Shown piece by piece: positions 7,879-18,033 of a stretch of DNA of 33,511 nt (its first letter is position 1; every line of letters starts with the position of its first letter). Both the position numbers and the translations under genes were made by a program. The stretch spans positions 1 through 33,511 of the forward strand of contig NZ_JADFFK010000036.1 of NCBI RefSeq assembly GCF_015223355.1, read 5' to 3'. Below the pieces are notes generated by a model, which searched no databases, had not been told where the DNA came from, and saw only the letters and a list, made by a program, of their open reading frames with translations. The stretch is from Salipiger mangrovisoli. GTDB taxonomy: Bacteria > Pseudomonadota > Alphaproteobacteria > Rhodobacterales > Rhodobacteraceae.

Positions 7879-8248
7879 GCGTCCTCCGGGGAGCGACACG
7901 GGCGGCAGGATGCGGGCGCGGGTCGGGAAACCGGAGAACTGGCGAAGGGCCGGCAGGCCATGGGCACGCTGTCCAAGCCTGCGGCCCGCGCAGGGCGGGG
8001 CGGAAACGGCCTGATCAGGCGTGTCGAAACTGGAAGCGCCGCGAAATCCGCGGATCGGTCGTGATCAAAAGGGTTTGAAAGCTGATACCTCGGCGCGAAA
8101 ATCCCACCTGCGCCGTGCAATCGACGGTAGATTGACACCCCTGCCCGCGCAAGCGCGATCCGCGGGGACGGGTGTCATGGGCGAGGTTCTGCCGCAGGGC
8201 ATCCTGCCCCGGAAACGCGCACGGCGGCGGGGGCCCGCCGCCGTGCTG
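7879..8248. other. Non-coding gap with a 16-bp inverted repeat and a 13-bp direct repeat
   Basis: This stretch between the sugar transporter operon and the hydrolase-like gene has no convincing gene. It holds an inverted repeat (8134-8149 with 8161-8176, 14 of 16 matching, 11-base loop) and a near-perfect 13-bp GC-rich hairpin at 8219-8246 without a T-run. The sequence AAGCGCGATCCGC occurs at 8151-8163 and again at 8252-8264, each time beside a hairpin. The hydrolase gene promoter must lie here, but I cannot place it. Confidence 0.5.
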
Positions 8249-8280
8249 GAAAAGCGCGATCCGCCGGGCAGACCCGGCGG
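8249..8280 (-). terminator. Intrinsic terminator of the sugar ABC operon
   Basis: CCGCCGGG (8261-8268) and CCCGGCGG (8273-8280) form a perfect 8-bp stem with a 4-base loop, 4 bp past the transporter ATPase stop. On the minus strand it is followed by ATCGCGCTTTTCC, a short T-run. This is a good Rho-independent terminator for the gene cluster read leftward. Confidence 0.65.
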
Positions 8281-8284
8281 GAGC

Positions 8285-9382
8285 TCAGAGGATGCGCTCG
8301 CCGGTGCCGGGATTGAAGTAGGACACCTTGCCAAGATCGAAGGCGAAAGTATGCGCCGCCCCCGGTGCTGCCGCGGTCTCGGCGTGAAGACGGGCGGTGA
8401 TCTGCTTGCCGCCGAGCGTGGTCATCACGTAGGTGTCGGCCCCCGCCGGTTCGACGATCGCGACCTGACACTGCGCCTCCTGCACGCTCTCGCCCGAGCG
8501 GTAGCCGGGCTCCGAGATGTCCTCGGGGCGCAGGCCGAGGATCACGTCCTCGGGCAGGTTCTTCGCGCGGGCGTCCGTCAGCACGATCGGCTCGGCGCCG
8601 TCGCGGGCGATCTCGAGCTTGGTACCGACGCCATTGGCGCGCGCCTTGGCCGGGATCAGGTTCATCGCCGGCGAGCCCATGAAGTCCGCCACGAAGAGGT
8701 TGGCGGGCTTGTTGTAGATCTCGGCGGGGGTGCCGATCTGCTGGATCACGCCGCCCTTCATCACCACGATCTTGGTCGCCAGCGTCATCGCCTCGATCTG
8801 GTCGTGGGTCACGTAGACCATCGACGCGCCGAGCCGCTGGTGCAGCGACTTGATCTCGGTGCGCATCTCGACCCGCAGCTTGGCGTCGAGGTTCGACAGC
8901 GGCTCGTCGAAGAGGAAGAGCTTGGGATCGCGCACCAGCGCCCGGCCCATCGCCACGCGCTGCCGCTGGCCGCCCGAGAGCTGGCCGGGACGGCGCTTGA
9001 GCAGCGGCTCGATCTGCAGCTGGCGGGCCACCTCGGCAAGCTTGCGGTCCTGCGTCGCCTGATCGACGCCGCGCACCTTCATGCCGAAGGTGATGTTCTT
9101 GGCGACGCTCATCGTCGGGTAGAGCGCGTAGGACTGGAACACCATGGCGATGTCGCGGTCCTTGGGCGAGACATGGGTCATGTCCTCGCCGCCGATCTTC
9201 AGCGTGCCGCCGGTGATCGGCTCGAGCCCGGCGATGCAGTTGAGCAGCGTGGACTTGCCGCAGCCCGAGGGGCCGACGAGCACGAGGAAATCGCCCGGTT
9301 CGATCGAGACGTTGATGTCCTTGAGGATCTCGGTCGCGCCGTAGTTCTTGTAGAGGTGCTGGATATCGAGGATCGGAGCCAT
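8285..9382 (-). CDS. gtsD: Sugar ABC transporter ATP-binding subunit (MalK/UgpC type, GtsD-like)
   Basis: A 365-residue ATPase that powers the importer from the cytoplasmic side. The ABC elements are intact: Walker A GPSGCGKST (37-45), Q-loop VFQSYALYP, signature LSGGQRQR (135-142), Walker B LFLFDEP (155-161) and switch His193 (YVTHDQ). The C-terminal part is the regulatory OB-fold (TOBE) domain of MalK-type subunits (GLRPEDI). Two starts are possible. ATG 9391 overlaps the permease stop (ATGA), while ATG 9382 gives the usual MAPILDIQHL and has AGGA upstream, so I prefer 9382. It is the last gene of the four-gene unit and is followed by a terminator. Such ATPases can serve several sugar systems. 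Confidence 0.9.
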   Translation of the reverse strand: MAPILDIQHLYKNYGATEILKDINVSIEPGDFLVLVGPSGCGKSTLLNCIAGLEPITGGTLKIGGEDMTHVSPKDRDIAMVFQSYALYPTMSVAKNITFGMKVRGVDQATQDRKLAEVARQLQIEPLLKRRPGQLSGGQRQRVAMGRALVRDPKLFLFDEPLSNLDAKLRVEMRTEIKSLHQRLGASMVYVTHDQIEAMTLATKIVVMKGGVIQQIGTPAEIYNKPANLFVADFMGSPAMNLIPAKARANGVGTKLEIARDGAEPIVLTDARAKNLPEDVILGLRPEDISEPGYRSGESVQEAQCQVAIVEPAGADTYVMTTLGGKQITARLHAETAAAPGAAHTFAFDLGKVSYFNPGTGERIL

Positions 9383-9387
9383 GGGGA

Positions 9388-10296
9388 TCATCCTTTGACG
9401 GATCCGGCGGTCAGACCGCGGATGAAGTATTTGCCGGCGACGACGTAGACGAGGAGGGTCGGCAGCGCGGCGATGATCGCGGCGGCCATGTCGACGTTGT
9501 ATTCCTTCACGCCCGTCGTCGAGTTGACGATGTTGTTGAGCGCCACGGTCACCGGCTGCGTGCCGGCCGAGCTGAAGGAGACACCGAAGAGGAAGTCGTT
9601 CCAGATCTGGGTGAACTGCCAGATCACGCTGACCACGATGATCGGGATGCTGAGCGGAAGGAAGATCGACCAGAAGATGCGCAGGAAGCTCGCGCCATCG
9701 ACCTTTGCCGCCTTCACCAGCTCCTGCGGGATCGTGACGTAGTAGTTGCGGAAGAACAGCGTGGTGAAGCCGATGCCGTAGATCACGTGCACGAAGATCA
9801 GCCCCGGAATGGTGCCTGCAATACCCATCAGGCCAAGCAGGCGCGCCATCGGCAGCAGCACAACCTGGAACGGGATGAAGCAGCCGAAGAGCATCAGCGC
9901 GAAGATGATGTTAGCGCCCTTGAAGCGCCATTGCGCGATCACGTAGCCGTTCACCGCCCCCAGAAGGGTCGAGATCAGCACGCCGGGCACCGCGATCTGC
10001 ACCGAGTTCCAGAAGTAGGGGCGCACGCCCTCGCACTGGATGCCGGTGCAGGCGCCGGACCAGGCCTTGGCCCAGGCGTCGAAGGTGACTTCGCGCGGCA
10101 GCGCGACAAGATCACCGGTGCGGATCTCCTCGAGGCTTTTCAGCGAGGTGGTGAGCATCACGAAGAGCGGCAACAGGTAGTAGACCGCGAAGAGCGCGAG
10201 GATCAGGTAGAGACCCCAGCGCAGCGCGGTCTTCAGGCCCGCGCCCTGCGACCGGGTTGCCGCGGCTGCGGCGGGCGTTGCAGAGACATCAGTCAT
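9388..10296 (-). CDS. gtsC: Sugar ABC transporter permease, MalG family (GtsC-like)
   Basis: A 302-residue inner-membrane permease with about six helices and the cytoplasmic EAA loop (ELVKAAKVDGASFLRIFWSI), where the ATPase docks. The GtsC/MalG-type C-terminus GKYFIRGLTAGSVKG is present. A periplasmic loop with two cysteines (SGACTGIQCEG, about 81-91), a plausible disulfide, follows the first helix. It overlaps the preceding permease gene by 8 bp (start 10296, stop of the neighbour 10289), indicating translational coupling. The partner is the MalF-type subunit upstream. Confidence 0.92.
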   Translation of the reverse strand: MTDVSATPAAAAATRSQGAGLKTALRWGLYLILALFAVYYLLPLFVMLTTSLKSLEEIRTGDLVALPREVTFDAWAKAWSGACTGIQCEGVRPYFWNSVQIAVPGVLISTLLGAVNGYVIAQWRFKGANIIFALMLFGCFIPFQVVLLPMARLLGLMGIAGTIPGLIFVHVIYGIGFTTLFFRNYYVTIPQELVKAAKVDGASFLRIFWSIFLPLSIPIIVVSVIWQFTQIWNDFLFGVSFSSAGTQPVTVALNNIVNSTTGVKEYNVDMAAAIIAALPTLLVYVVAGKYFIRGLTAGSVKG

Positions 10297-11161
10297 TTTT
10301 CGCCCTCAGTTCGGAGTAAAGGTAGGGCACCACGATGATGAAGATCACCATCATCATGATCATCGCCGAGCTTGCCGCCTGGCCGACGTCGCCGCGCGAG
10401 AAGGCCATCGCGTACATGTAGGTGGCCGGAAGGTCGGTGGCATAGCCGGGGCCGCCGCCGGTCAGCGCGATGACCAGATCGAAGCTCTTGATGGCGAGGT
10501 GTGCCAGCACGATGAAGGCCGACAGGAAGATCGGCGCCATCGAGGGGATGATGATCGCTGTGTAGACGCGCCAGGTGGGGATGCCGTCGATCTGCGCGGC
10601 GCGGATGATCTCGGTGTCAACCGAGCGCAAGCCGGCGAGGAAAAGCGCCATGACGAAGCCCGAGCTCTGCCAGATCGCCGCCATCACCACCGTGTAGATG
10701 GCCATGTCCGGGTTCACCAGCCAGTCGAACTTGAAGTTCTCGAACCCCCAGCCCTGCACCATCGCCTGCACGCCGAGGCCCGGGTTGAGGATCCACTTCC
10801 ACGCGGTGCCGGTGACGATCATCGAGAGCGCCATGGGATAGAGGTAGATCGTGCGGATCGCGCCCTCGACGCGGATCTGCTGGTCGAGCAGGATGGCGAG
10901 GATCAGCCCCAGCACCAGCGAGATGATGATGAACATCCCCCCGAAGATGTAGAGGTTGTTCATTGCCGTGTCCCAGCGCGGGGAGGCAAAGAGCCGGTCG
11001 TATTGGATGAAGCCGTCGATCTCGTAGCGCGGCATCAGCTTGGAGCGGGTGAGCGACACCCAGGCGGTCCAGCCGATGAAGCCGTAGACGAAGATCAGGA
11101 CCGCGATGAAGCTGGGCGCCAGCACGATCTTCGGCAAATGGGTTTCGAACCATTTGGCCAT
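10289..11161 (-). CDS. gtsB: Sugar ABC transporter permease, MalF family (GtsB-like)
   Basis: A 290-residue permease with six predicted helices, forming the channel with the MalG-type subunit. The EAA loop reads EIIRAAQIDGIPTWRVYTAI. The motif GGPGYATDLPATYMYAMAF near the last helices is shared with Pseudomonas GtsB and related glucose/mannose permeases. The start is ATG 11161, with AAAGGAG upstream. It is separated from the binding-protein gene by a strong hairpin, so it is probably expressed at a lower level than that protein. Confidence 0.92.
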   Translation of the reverse strand: MAKWFETHLPKIVLAPSFIAVLIFVYGFIGWTAWVSLTRSKLMPRYEIDGFIQYDRLFASPRWDTAMNNLYIFGGMFIIISLVLGLILAILLDQQIRVEGAIRTIYLYPMALSMIVTGTAWKWILNPGLGVQAMVQGWGFENFKFDWLVNPDMAIYTVVMAAIWQSSGFVMALFLAGLRSVDTEIIRAAQIDGIPTWRVYTAIIIPSMAPIFLSAFIVLAHLAIKSFDLVIALTGGGPGYATDLPATYMYAMAFSRGDVGQAASSAMIMMMVIFIIVVPYLYSELRAKND

Positions 11162-11176
11162 GGTGTTCTCCTTTGA

Positions 11177-11202
11177 CGGGCCCGTCCCGTAAGACGGGCC
11201 CG
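11177..11202 (-). promoter_or_regulatory. Intercistronic hairpin between gtsA and gtsB
   Basis: A perfect 10-bp stem (11177-11186 with 11193-11202) with a 6-base loop lies in the 69-bp gap. A further G-U pair forms only on the minus strand. No T-run follows. Such a hairpin after a binding-protein gene usually protects its mRNA or partly stops transcription, giving more binding protein than permease. The gtsB ribosome site follows directly. Confidence 0.65.
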
Positions 11203-11230
11203 CTTGGGTTTGGTCGAAGACCGGGGACGA

Positions 11231-12475
11231 TTACATCGAGTTCGCGACAGCGTCCGCGAGCATCTTCACCGCATCCTCGGAGCTCATGTCCGAGTTGAAG
11301 TGCGCCGTCACCACGTCGGTGATCGCGCCGGACTGCGCACCGCGCAGCGCCATGCCGTGGGCGTAGGAGGGCAGCAGCGAGCCGGTCTCGGCGCTGGCCT
11401 TCATGTCCTCGGAGGATTTCACCGCGCATTCGTCGAACTCGTCGAGCGACACGTCGGTGCGGACCGGGATCGAGCCCTTGTTGAGGTTGAACACCTTCTG
11501 GAAGTTCGGGCCGACGATCAGCTTGGCAAGCAGGTCCTGCCCGGCTTTCTTGTCGTCCCCGTCCACTTCGAACATGGCGAAGCTGTCGACGTTGTAGAGG
11601 TAGCCCTCACCCGGCGTCGAGGCGCAGAGGAAGTCCTCGCCCGGCACCTTGCCCGCGGCCAGGAATTCACCCTTGGCCCAGTCGCCCATGATCTGGAAGG
11701 CGGCTTCGCCGTTCATCACCATGGCGGTGGCGAGGTTCCAGTCACGGCCCGAGAAGTTGTCATCGACATAGCCGCGCAGGGTGCGCATCTGGTCGAAGAC
11801 CTTGACCATCGTGTCCGAGGTCAGCGCCTCCGGGTCGAGGTCCACGAGCGCCTTCTGGAAGAACTCGGGGCCGCCAAGGCCAAGCACCACGGTCTCGAAG
11901 ACGGTGGCGTCCTGCCAGGATTGGCCACCGTGCGCCAGCGGGATCACGCCCGCCGCCTGCAGCTTCTCGGCTGCGGCGTTGAACTCGTCCCAGGTGGTGG
12001 GCATCTCGATGCCGTTGGCATCCAGGACCGACTTGTTGGCCCAGATCCAGTCGACGCGGTGCACGTTCACCGGCGCAGCGCACCAGGAGCCTTCGCACTT
12101 CATGTGCTCGGCGATCTGCGCGGGCAGCACGTCGGCCCAGCCTTCGGCTTCGGCGACCGAGGAGATATCGGCCAGCACGCCCTCTTCGTACCATTCCTGG
12201 ATCGCCGGACCCTTGAGCTGCACGGCGGTCGGCGCGTTGCCCGAGAGCACGCGGGCGCGCAGCGCCGTCATCGCGGCATCGCCGCCGCCACCGGCCACCG
12301 GCATGTCGGTCCAGGTGCCGCCATTGTCCGAGAATTCCTGCTGGAGCACGGCGACGGCCTTGGCCTCGCCACCGGCGGTCCACCAGTGCAGGACTTCGGC
12401 CTGCGGCTCGGCATGGGCCGCGCCAGCAACCGTCAGGGCAATGGCGGAGATCGCCGCCTTAGCGGTGTATTTCAT
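11231..12475 (-). CDS. gtsA: Periplasmic sugar-binding protein of an ABC importer (GtsA-like, probable glucose/mannose)
   Basis: A 414-residue solute-binding protein with a signal peptide cleaved after AGAAHA (about residue 22). From EVLHWWTAGGEAKAVAVL onward it follows Pseudomonas GtsA closely: AGGGGDAAMTALRARVLSGN, QLKGPAIQEW, APVNVHRVDWIWAN, IPLAHGGQSWQDATVFE, FQIMGDWAKGE and FQKVFNLNKGSIPVR. That makes glucose/mannose uptake the best guess; related alpha-glucoside binders share some but not all of these blocks. The start is ATG 12475, with GGGAGG upstream. It is the first gene of the operon, divergent from coxC. Two cysteine pairs suit an oxidised periplasmic protein. Confidence 0.9.
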   Translation of the reverse strand: MKYTAKAAISAIALTVAGAAHAEPQAEVLHWWTAGGEAKAVAVLQQEFSDNGGTWTDMPVAGGGGDAAMTALRARVLSGNAPTAVQLKGPAIQEWYEEGVLADISSVAEAEGWADVLPAQIAEHMKCEGSWCAAPVNVHRVDWIWANKSVLDANGIEMPTTWDEFNAAAEKLQAAGVIPLAHGGQSWQDATVFETVVLGLGGPEFFQKALVDLDPEALTSDTMVKVFDQMRTLRGYVDDNFSGRDWNLATAMVMNGEAAFQIMGDWAKGEFLAAGKVPGEDFLCASTPGEGYLYNVDSFAMFEVDGDDKKAGQDLLAKLIVGPNFQKVFNLNKGSIPVRTDVSLDEFDECAVKSSEDMKASAETGSLLPSYAHGMALRGAQSGAITDVVTAHFNSDMSSEDAVKMLADAVANSM

Positions 12476-12753
12476 GTTGGTAATCCTCCCGTAGTTGCTG
12501 CCCCCGCGGGCAGCGATGACAGAAATCCTGCGCTTTGGCAGATTGTGTTCGCAAGGCCCTACATGGCGCGAACTTCGAGCATTTCCGCAGAAAACCGAGC
12601 GTTCTGTTACAGCCCGTTACATCGCTGCGGTGCAGCTTGTGGTTTGGCGGTAACGACGGGTCGCGCAGCGCGCAACAGGACCCGCTCTCTCGTCCGTGCC
12701 AATTGCGTGATTGCCGGACTGTGATAGCTTCCAAGCCGGGGAGGAGCGTGCCG
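12476..12753. promoter_or_regulatory. Divergent promoter region of gtsA and coxC
   Basis: These 278 bp must hold the promoters of the leftward sugar operon and of coxC. The clearest element is GTTACA at 12606-12611 repeated at 12616-12621 (GTTACA-N4-GTTACA), a 10-bp period that places both copies on one face of the helix. A weak rightward promoter candidate is TTGGCA (12535-12540) and CTACAT (12559-12564), with 18-bp spacing. I see no cAMP-receptor or LacI-type palindrome. Confidence 0.4.
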
Positions 12754-13926
12754 GTGCTGGACTTCAGTCACAATCCTTGGATGGTCGCGGCCTCGTTTGC
12801 CGTGGCCCTGTTTGCCGGTTTCAGCGGGTTGTCGCTGCTGCGTGGGGCCTCGCGCCTCGGAACCGGGCAGCGCAAACTGCTGGTGGTGGTCGCGGCGATC
12901 GTGCTCGGGGGCGGCATCTGGTCGATGCATTTTGTCGCCATGCTCGGGCTCCAGTTGCCGGTGATTTTCTATTACGACGGGCTCAACACGCTGATCTCGG
13001 TGCTGGTCGCCATCCTGATGGTCGGCCTGGCACTGCTGCTGCTGCATTTCGGCCAGCGCACCCGCCTGCGCATCGCGCTGGCGGGGGTGGTGCTGGGCGG
13101 CGGCATCGCGGCGATGCACTACATCGGGATGCTGGGCATGCAGCTTTGCGGGCCGGTCTTCGGACTGCCCGGAGTGGCCATCTCGCTGGTCACCGCTCTG
13201 GGGCTGTCGAACCTGGCGATCTGGGCCGCTTACGGCACGCGCAGCAAGGGACACATCCTGCTTGGAACGCTGTGCTTCGCCATCGCCGTCGTGACCATGC
13301 ATTTCGTCGCCATGGCGGGCACCGACTTCTATCGCACCGAGGCCGAGGGCACCGCCGGTCCGGCGCTGAGCAATGCGATCCTGGCAATGCTGGTCACGCT
13401 TTCTTCCTTCGTGATCAGCGGTGTCGCGCTGCTGAGCGGCGTGTCCTTCTTCACCCCGCCAGAGGCCCCGGCGCAGGCCCCCTTCCCGTCGCACCCCCCG
13501 TCACCGCCCCCGGCACCCCTCGAACCCGCGGCACCCGACGGGGTCAAATCGCGGCCTTCCCCGCCCACGCGGCCCAGGGAGCCGGCCCCCGGCTCGCTGC
13601 CCGTGCCGTTCGAGCGGGATGGCAAAATCCATTTCGCAGACTCGTCCAGCATCGCCGCTCTTCGTGCCGAGGGCCACTACACGGTGATCTACACCGGCAA
13701 GCACAAGCATCTCTGCCCCTGGTCGATTTCAGAGGCCTGTGACCGGCTCGGGCCCTACAGCTTCCTGCGTGTGCACCGCTCCTACCTGATCAACCCCTCC
13801 CACGTCAGCCACTTCCAACGCACCAAGGACACCGGTGTCTGCTTCTTCAAAGAGGTCGAGACCCTTGCCAAGGCGCCCGTGAGCCGCTCGCGGCTGGCCG
13901 ATGTGAAGACCGCTCTCGGGGTCTGA
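12754..13926 (+). CDS. coxC: CoxC-type regulator: MHYT membrane sensor fused to a LytTR DNA-binding domain
   Basis: A 390-residue membrane-bound one-component regulator. The N-terminal 232 residues hold about seven helices with three MHYT motifs (M58-H59, M121-H122, M182-H183), proposed to bind a metal and so sense CO, O2 or NO. A proline-rich linker (about 234-284) leads to a C-terminal LytTR domain (about 285-388: SIAALRAEGHYTVIYT, FLRVHRSYLINP) that binds DNA. This MHYT-LytTR pairing is that of CoxC and CoxH of Afipia (Oligotropha) carboxidovorans. I choose GTG 12754, since GGAGG (12740-12744) then sits at 9-bp spacing; GTG 12748 is an alternative two codons longer. Its 3' end overlaps the first repeat of its likely operator. 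CO sensing is inferred. Confidence 0.85.
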   Translation: MLDFSHNPWMVAASFAVALFAGFSGLSLLRGASRLGTGQRKLLVVVAAIVLGGGIWSMHFVAMLGLQLPVIFYYDGLNTLISVLVAILMVGLALLLLHFGQRTRLRIALAGVVLGGGIAAMHYIGMLGMQLCGPVFGLPGVAISLVTALGLSNLAIWAAYGTRSKGHILLGTLCFAIAVVTMHFVAMAGTDFYRTEAEGTAGPALSNAILAMLVTLSSFVISGVALLSGVSFFTPPEAPAQAPFPSHPPSPPPAPLEPAAPDGVKSRPSPPTRPREPAPGSLPVPFERDGKIHFADSSSIAALRAEGHYTVIYTGKHKHLCPWSISEACDRLGPYSFLRVHRSYLINPSHVSHFQRTKDTGVCFFKEVETLAKAPVSRSRLADVKTALGV

Positions 13927-13981
13927 TTTCGCACTTCGTGCAGCCATTTCGCAGTTCGTGCACGAAATACCGGCATTCGCG
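13926..13981 (+). promoter_or_regulatory. LytTR-type direct repeats upstream of coxM (putative CoxC operator)
   Basis: ATTTCGCACTTCGTGCA (13926-13942) and ATTTCGCAGTTCGTGCA (13946-13962) differ by one base and are exactly 20 bp apart. A weaker third copy, GGCATTCGCG (13972-13981), follows at 21 bp. The core CA(C/G)TTCGTG resembles LytTR half-sites such as AlgR's CCGTTCGTC, and each copy contains TTNNNG, the motif I recall for the CO regulator RcoM (also LytTR). The second copy also includes the palindrome TTCGTGCACGAA. The array starts on the last base of the coxC stop codon and ends 81 bp before coxM. Confidence 0.65.
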
Positions 13982-14062
13982 ACAGGACATTTTGAGGCCC
14001 GCAGGACTTGTCCGAAGCTCCGGCCAACGGCGTCGTCACGTATGCCGATGGGAGGAGTTCTG

Positions 14063-14896
14063 ATGATACCAGCCGGGTTCGAATACCATCGGCCCGCCGA
14101 TCTGGCGTCGGCGGTGGACATTCTGCGCGCACACGGAGACGAGGCCCGCGTGGTGGCCGGGGGTCACAGCCTGATCCCGATGATGAAGCTGCGCATGGCC
14201 GACCTGAGACACCTGATCGATCTTCAGGCCATCGGCGCACTGAAGGGCATCACGATCGCGGAGGGCACCGCCACTCTCGGGGCGATGACCACGCAGCACG
14301 AGCTGATCGAAAATGCGGACCTCGCCGCCGCGATCCCATTGCTGCGCGAGGCGGCGTTGCAAATCGCCGACCCTCAGGTGCGCTACATGGGCACCGTCGG
14401 CGGCAATGTCGCCAACGGCGATCCAGGCAACGATATGCCGGGGCTGATGCAATGTCTCGACGCACGCTTCGAGCTGTATGGCGCCGAGGGCACCCGTCAG
14501 GTTGCCGCCCGCGATTTCTACGAGGCCGCCTATTTCACCGCGCGCAGCGACTTGGAGATCCTGACGAAGATCCTCATCCCCGTGCCCGCGTCGGGCACCG
14601 GCTACGCCTATGCCAAGCAGAAGCGCAAGATCGGCGACTACGCCACCGCCGCCGCCGCCGTGCTGATCGGGTCGGACGGGGCATCGGTGGCGATGACCAA
14701 CCTGTCCGACACGCCGGTCTGGTCCGAAGAGGCCGGAACCGCGCTGGCAAGCGGCGACATCGAGGGCTGCGTCGCGGCCATGCTGGCCGCGATCGACCCG
14801 CAGGAGGACATGCGCGGGCCCATCGCCTTCAAGAAGCACGTGGCGGCCGTGATCCTGCGCCGCGCCATCGACAGCGCGCTGTCGCGCCGGGCTTGA
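14063..14896 (+). CDS. coxM: Aerobic CO dehydrogenase, medium (FAD) subunit
   Basis: A 277-residue flavoprotein that passes electrons from the iron-sulfur subunit to the quinone pool. The two FAD-binding motifs are present: [15 protein letters not shown] (about 33-47) and [16 protein letters not shown] (about 111-126), the second being the CoxM form. The start is ATG 14063, with GGGAGGAG at 14050-14056; the frame is open further upstream but without a better site. It is first of coxMSL, with coxS 11 bp downstream. Length is close to known CoxM (about 288). Confidence 0.95.
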   Translation: MIPAGFEYHRPADLASAVDILRAHGDEARVVAGGHSLIPMMKLRMADLRHLIDLQAIGALKGITIAEGTATLGAMTTQHELIENADLAAAIPLLREAALQIADPQVRYMGTVGGNVANGDPGNDMPGLMQCLDARFELYGAEGTRQVAARDFYEAAYFTARSDLEILTKILIPVPASGTGYAYAKQKRKIGDYATAAAAVLIGSDGASVAMTNLSDTPVWSEEAGTALASGDIEGCVAAMLAAIDPQEDMRGPIAFKKHVAAVILRRAIDSALSRRA

Positions 14897-14907
14897 GGGG
14901 GGCAGCC

Positions 14908-15398
14908 ATGAGCAAGATGCACATCAAGTTCCGGCTGAACGGCCAAGAGGTCGAGGGGCTCGCGGAGCCGCGGATGCTGCTGATCCACTTCCTGCGGGAA
15001 AACCTCAAGGTCACCGGCCCGCACATCGGTTGCGAGACCAGCCATTGCGGTGCCTGCACCGTGGACATGGGCGGCAAGTCGGTCAAATCCTGCACCGTCT
15101 TCGCCTGCCAGGCGGATGGCGCCGAGATCACCACGATCGAGGGGCTGACCAATCCCGATGGCACGCTCGGCGTGCTGCAGGAAATGTTCCGCGAGCACCA
15201 CGGGCTGCAATGCGGTTTCTGCACACCGGGGATGATCACCCGCGCGCACCGGCTCCTGCAGGAGAACCCGACTCCCACAGAGGAAGAGGTGCGCTTCGGC
15301 ATCTCGGGCAACCTCTGCCGCTGCACCGGGTACCAGAACATCGTCAAGGCAATCCTCGCCGCGGCGGAGCAGCTCAACTCCCACAAGGAGGCCGCGGA

Positions 15399-15402
<4 letters not shown>
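14908..15402 (+). CDS. coxS: Aerobic CO dehydrogenase, small [2Fe-2S] subunit
   Basis: A 164-residue protein carrying two [2Fe-2S] clusters between the molybdenum and FAD sites. The plant-ferredoxin-type cluster uses Cys42, 47, 50 and 62; the second uses Cys102, 105, 137 and 139 ([17 protein letters not shown]). All eight ligands are present. The start is ATG 14908, with a GAGGGGGG ribosome site. The stop overlaps the coxL start (ATGA), so the two subunits are probably translationally coupled. Confidence 0.96.
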
Positions 15403-17819
<2,417 letters not shown>

Positions 17820-17829
17820 GGAGGAATTC

Positions 17830-17856
17830 GCAGCGCCGGGCCGGACCCGGCGCTGC
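17830..17856 (+). terminator. Hairpin directly after coxL
   Basis: GCAGCGCCGGG (17830-17840) pairs perfectly with CCCGGCGCTGC (17846-17856) over a 5-base loop, starting 10 bp past the coxL stop. No T-run follows. As coxDEF continue on the same strand, partial termination or 3'-end protection of coxMSL mRNA is more likely than a full stop. Confidence 0.6.
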
Positions 17857-17967
17857 ACACGTGGAAGTCGAGACGTGCTCTGATGGTCCGGTGGGGGACC
17901 GGGCACGATCTTGCCCATGCCGCAAGGGCGAGGGTTCTGGGGAGCGCCTGAACCCGGGCATGGTTGG

Positions 17968-18013
17968 CCCGAAGCGTGCCGTGTGACGGGGATATCACGC
18001 GGTGCGCTTCGGG
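17968..18013 (+). promoter_or_regulatory. 19-bp RNA hairpin in the coxD leader
   Basis: The arms 17968-17986 and 17995-18013 pair over all 19 positions (16 Watson-Crick, 3 G-U) with an 8-base loop CGGGGATA. The three G-U pairs would be A-C on the other strand, so this is a plus-strand RNA structure. It ends about 10 bases before the coxD ribosome site (GAGGA at about 18023). The 214-bp coxL-coxD gap is otherwise structured too, with CCATGCC/GGCATGG and GGGTTC/GAACCC pairs. A role in separating coxMSL from coxDEF expression is inferred. Confidence 0.65.
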
Positions 18014-18033
18014 TGCCTGAACGAGGAGCCAGG

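Noticed and set aside
12565..12595. ACTTCGAGCATTTCCGCAG as another CoxC repeat upstream of coxC
   Set aside because: It shares pieces of the coxM repeats but with several changes and no second phased copy, so it is probably chance.
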